Part shown: piece by piece, positions 63,946 through 64,000 of the stretch
Layout: every line of letters begins with the position of its first letter
Position numbering within the stretch: the stretch's first letter is position 1
Assembly: GCA_008921705.1 (NCBI GenBank)
Contig: VFFE01009068.1
Span: 42,622-106,621, forward strand
DNA from: Burhinus oedicnemus
Lineage: Eukaryota; Chordata; Aves; Charadriiformes; Burhinidae
DNA length: 64,000 nucleotides
Direction: 5' to 3'
Translations under genes and position numbers: made by a program
Notes under the pieces: generated by a model
What the model was told of the DNA's origin: nothing
Databases searched by the model: none
Seen by the model: only the letters and a program-made list of their open reading frames with translations

Positions 63946-64000
63946 AAGAGGGGAGGGGAGGAGAGGGGAGGAAAGGAGAAAGGAAAGGAGAAAGGAAGGG
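63946..64000 (+). repeat. Polypurine microsatellite, (GGGGA)n to (GGAAA)n
   Basis: From 63946 to the window end every base is A or G, as GGGGAGGGGAGG changing to AAAGGAGAAAGGAAAGG. It continues beyond the window. It can form triplex DNA and is likely hypervariable. Confidence 0.9.

Noticed and set aside
1..64000. CRISPR arrays, operons, tRNA/rRNA genes, complete LTR retroviruses.
   Set aside because: No regularly spaced repeats, no paired LTRs, no tRNA cloverleaf and no rRNA motifs were found on reading both strands. The sequence is vertebrate genomic DNA with CR1 remnants.

Overview
The window looks like nuclear DNA from a bird, probably a neognath outside the chicken group (the species cannot be fixed). 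The evidence is four remnants of CR1 LINEs, the dominant avian retrotransposon, including one copy ending in the avian CR1 terminal octamer repeat (ATTCTATG on the element strand). Further evidence is a MIR-like tRNA-SINE relic, an AT-rich background with scattered homopolymer runs, and one sharply GC-rich CpG island interrupted by a 20-N assembly gap. There is no bacterial or viral gene organisation.

Layout. A degenerate CR1 on the minus strand fills about 148-1510. About 1.5-9.2 kb is single-copy DNA with a palindromic relic at 5017-5082. A long, old CR1 on the plus strand covers about 9166-11700. One GC-rich repeat is present twice in opposite orientation, at 16478-16585 (+) and 19624-19735 (-). 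A CpG island with GC boxes, a YY1-like site and the assembly gap lies at about 19850-20860 and is the only convincing promoter. From 20.9 to 47 kb the DNA is single-copy, with a small CR1 tail (29731-29790), a candidate splice-bounded exon (31265-31360) and a secondary GC-rich patch (36335-36660). A younger CR1 tail is at 47031-47470. A 109-bp unit occurs twice in direct orientation (48567-48675 and 50152-50260). A MIR-like SINE is at 55060-55198. The right edge has a 21-bp tandem repeat and a polypurine tract.

No reading frame in the window could be matched to a known protein, apart from the decayed endonuclease and reverse-transcriptase remnants inside CR1 copies. The simplest reading is the 5' part of a gene whose CpG-island promoter lies near 20 kb, followed by long intron, or else a non-coding transcription unit or intergenic DNA. 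Which gene this is cannot be told from the sequence alone. The candidate exons listed rest only on splice-site quality and an open frame, and are marked as weak.

I did not find a convincing undescribed system. The observations most worth checking are the gapped CpG island, the exon-like segment at 31.3 kb and the two pairs of unclassified dispersed repeats.
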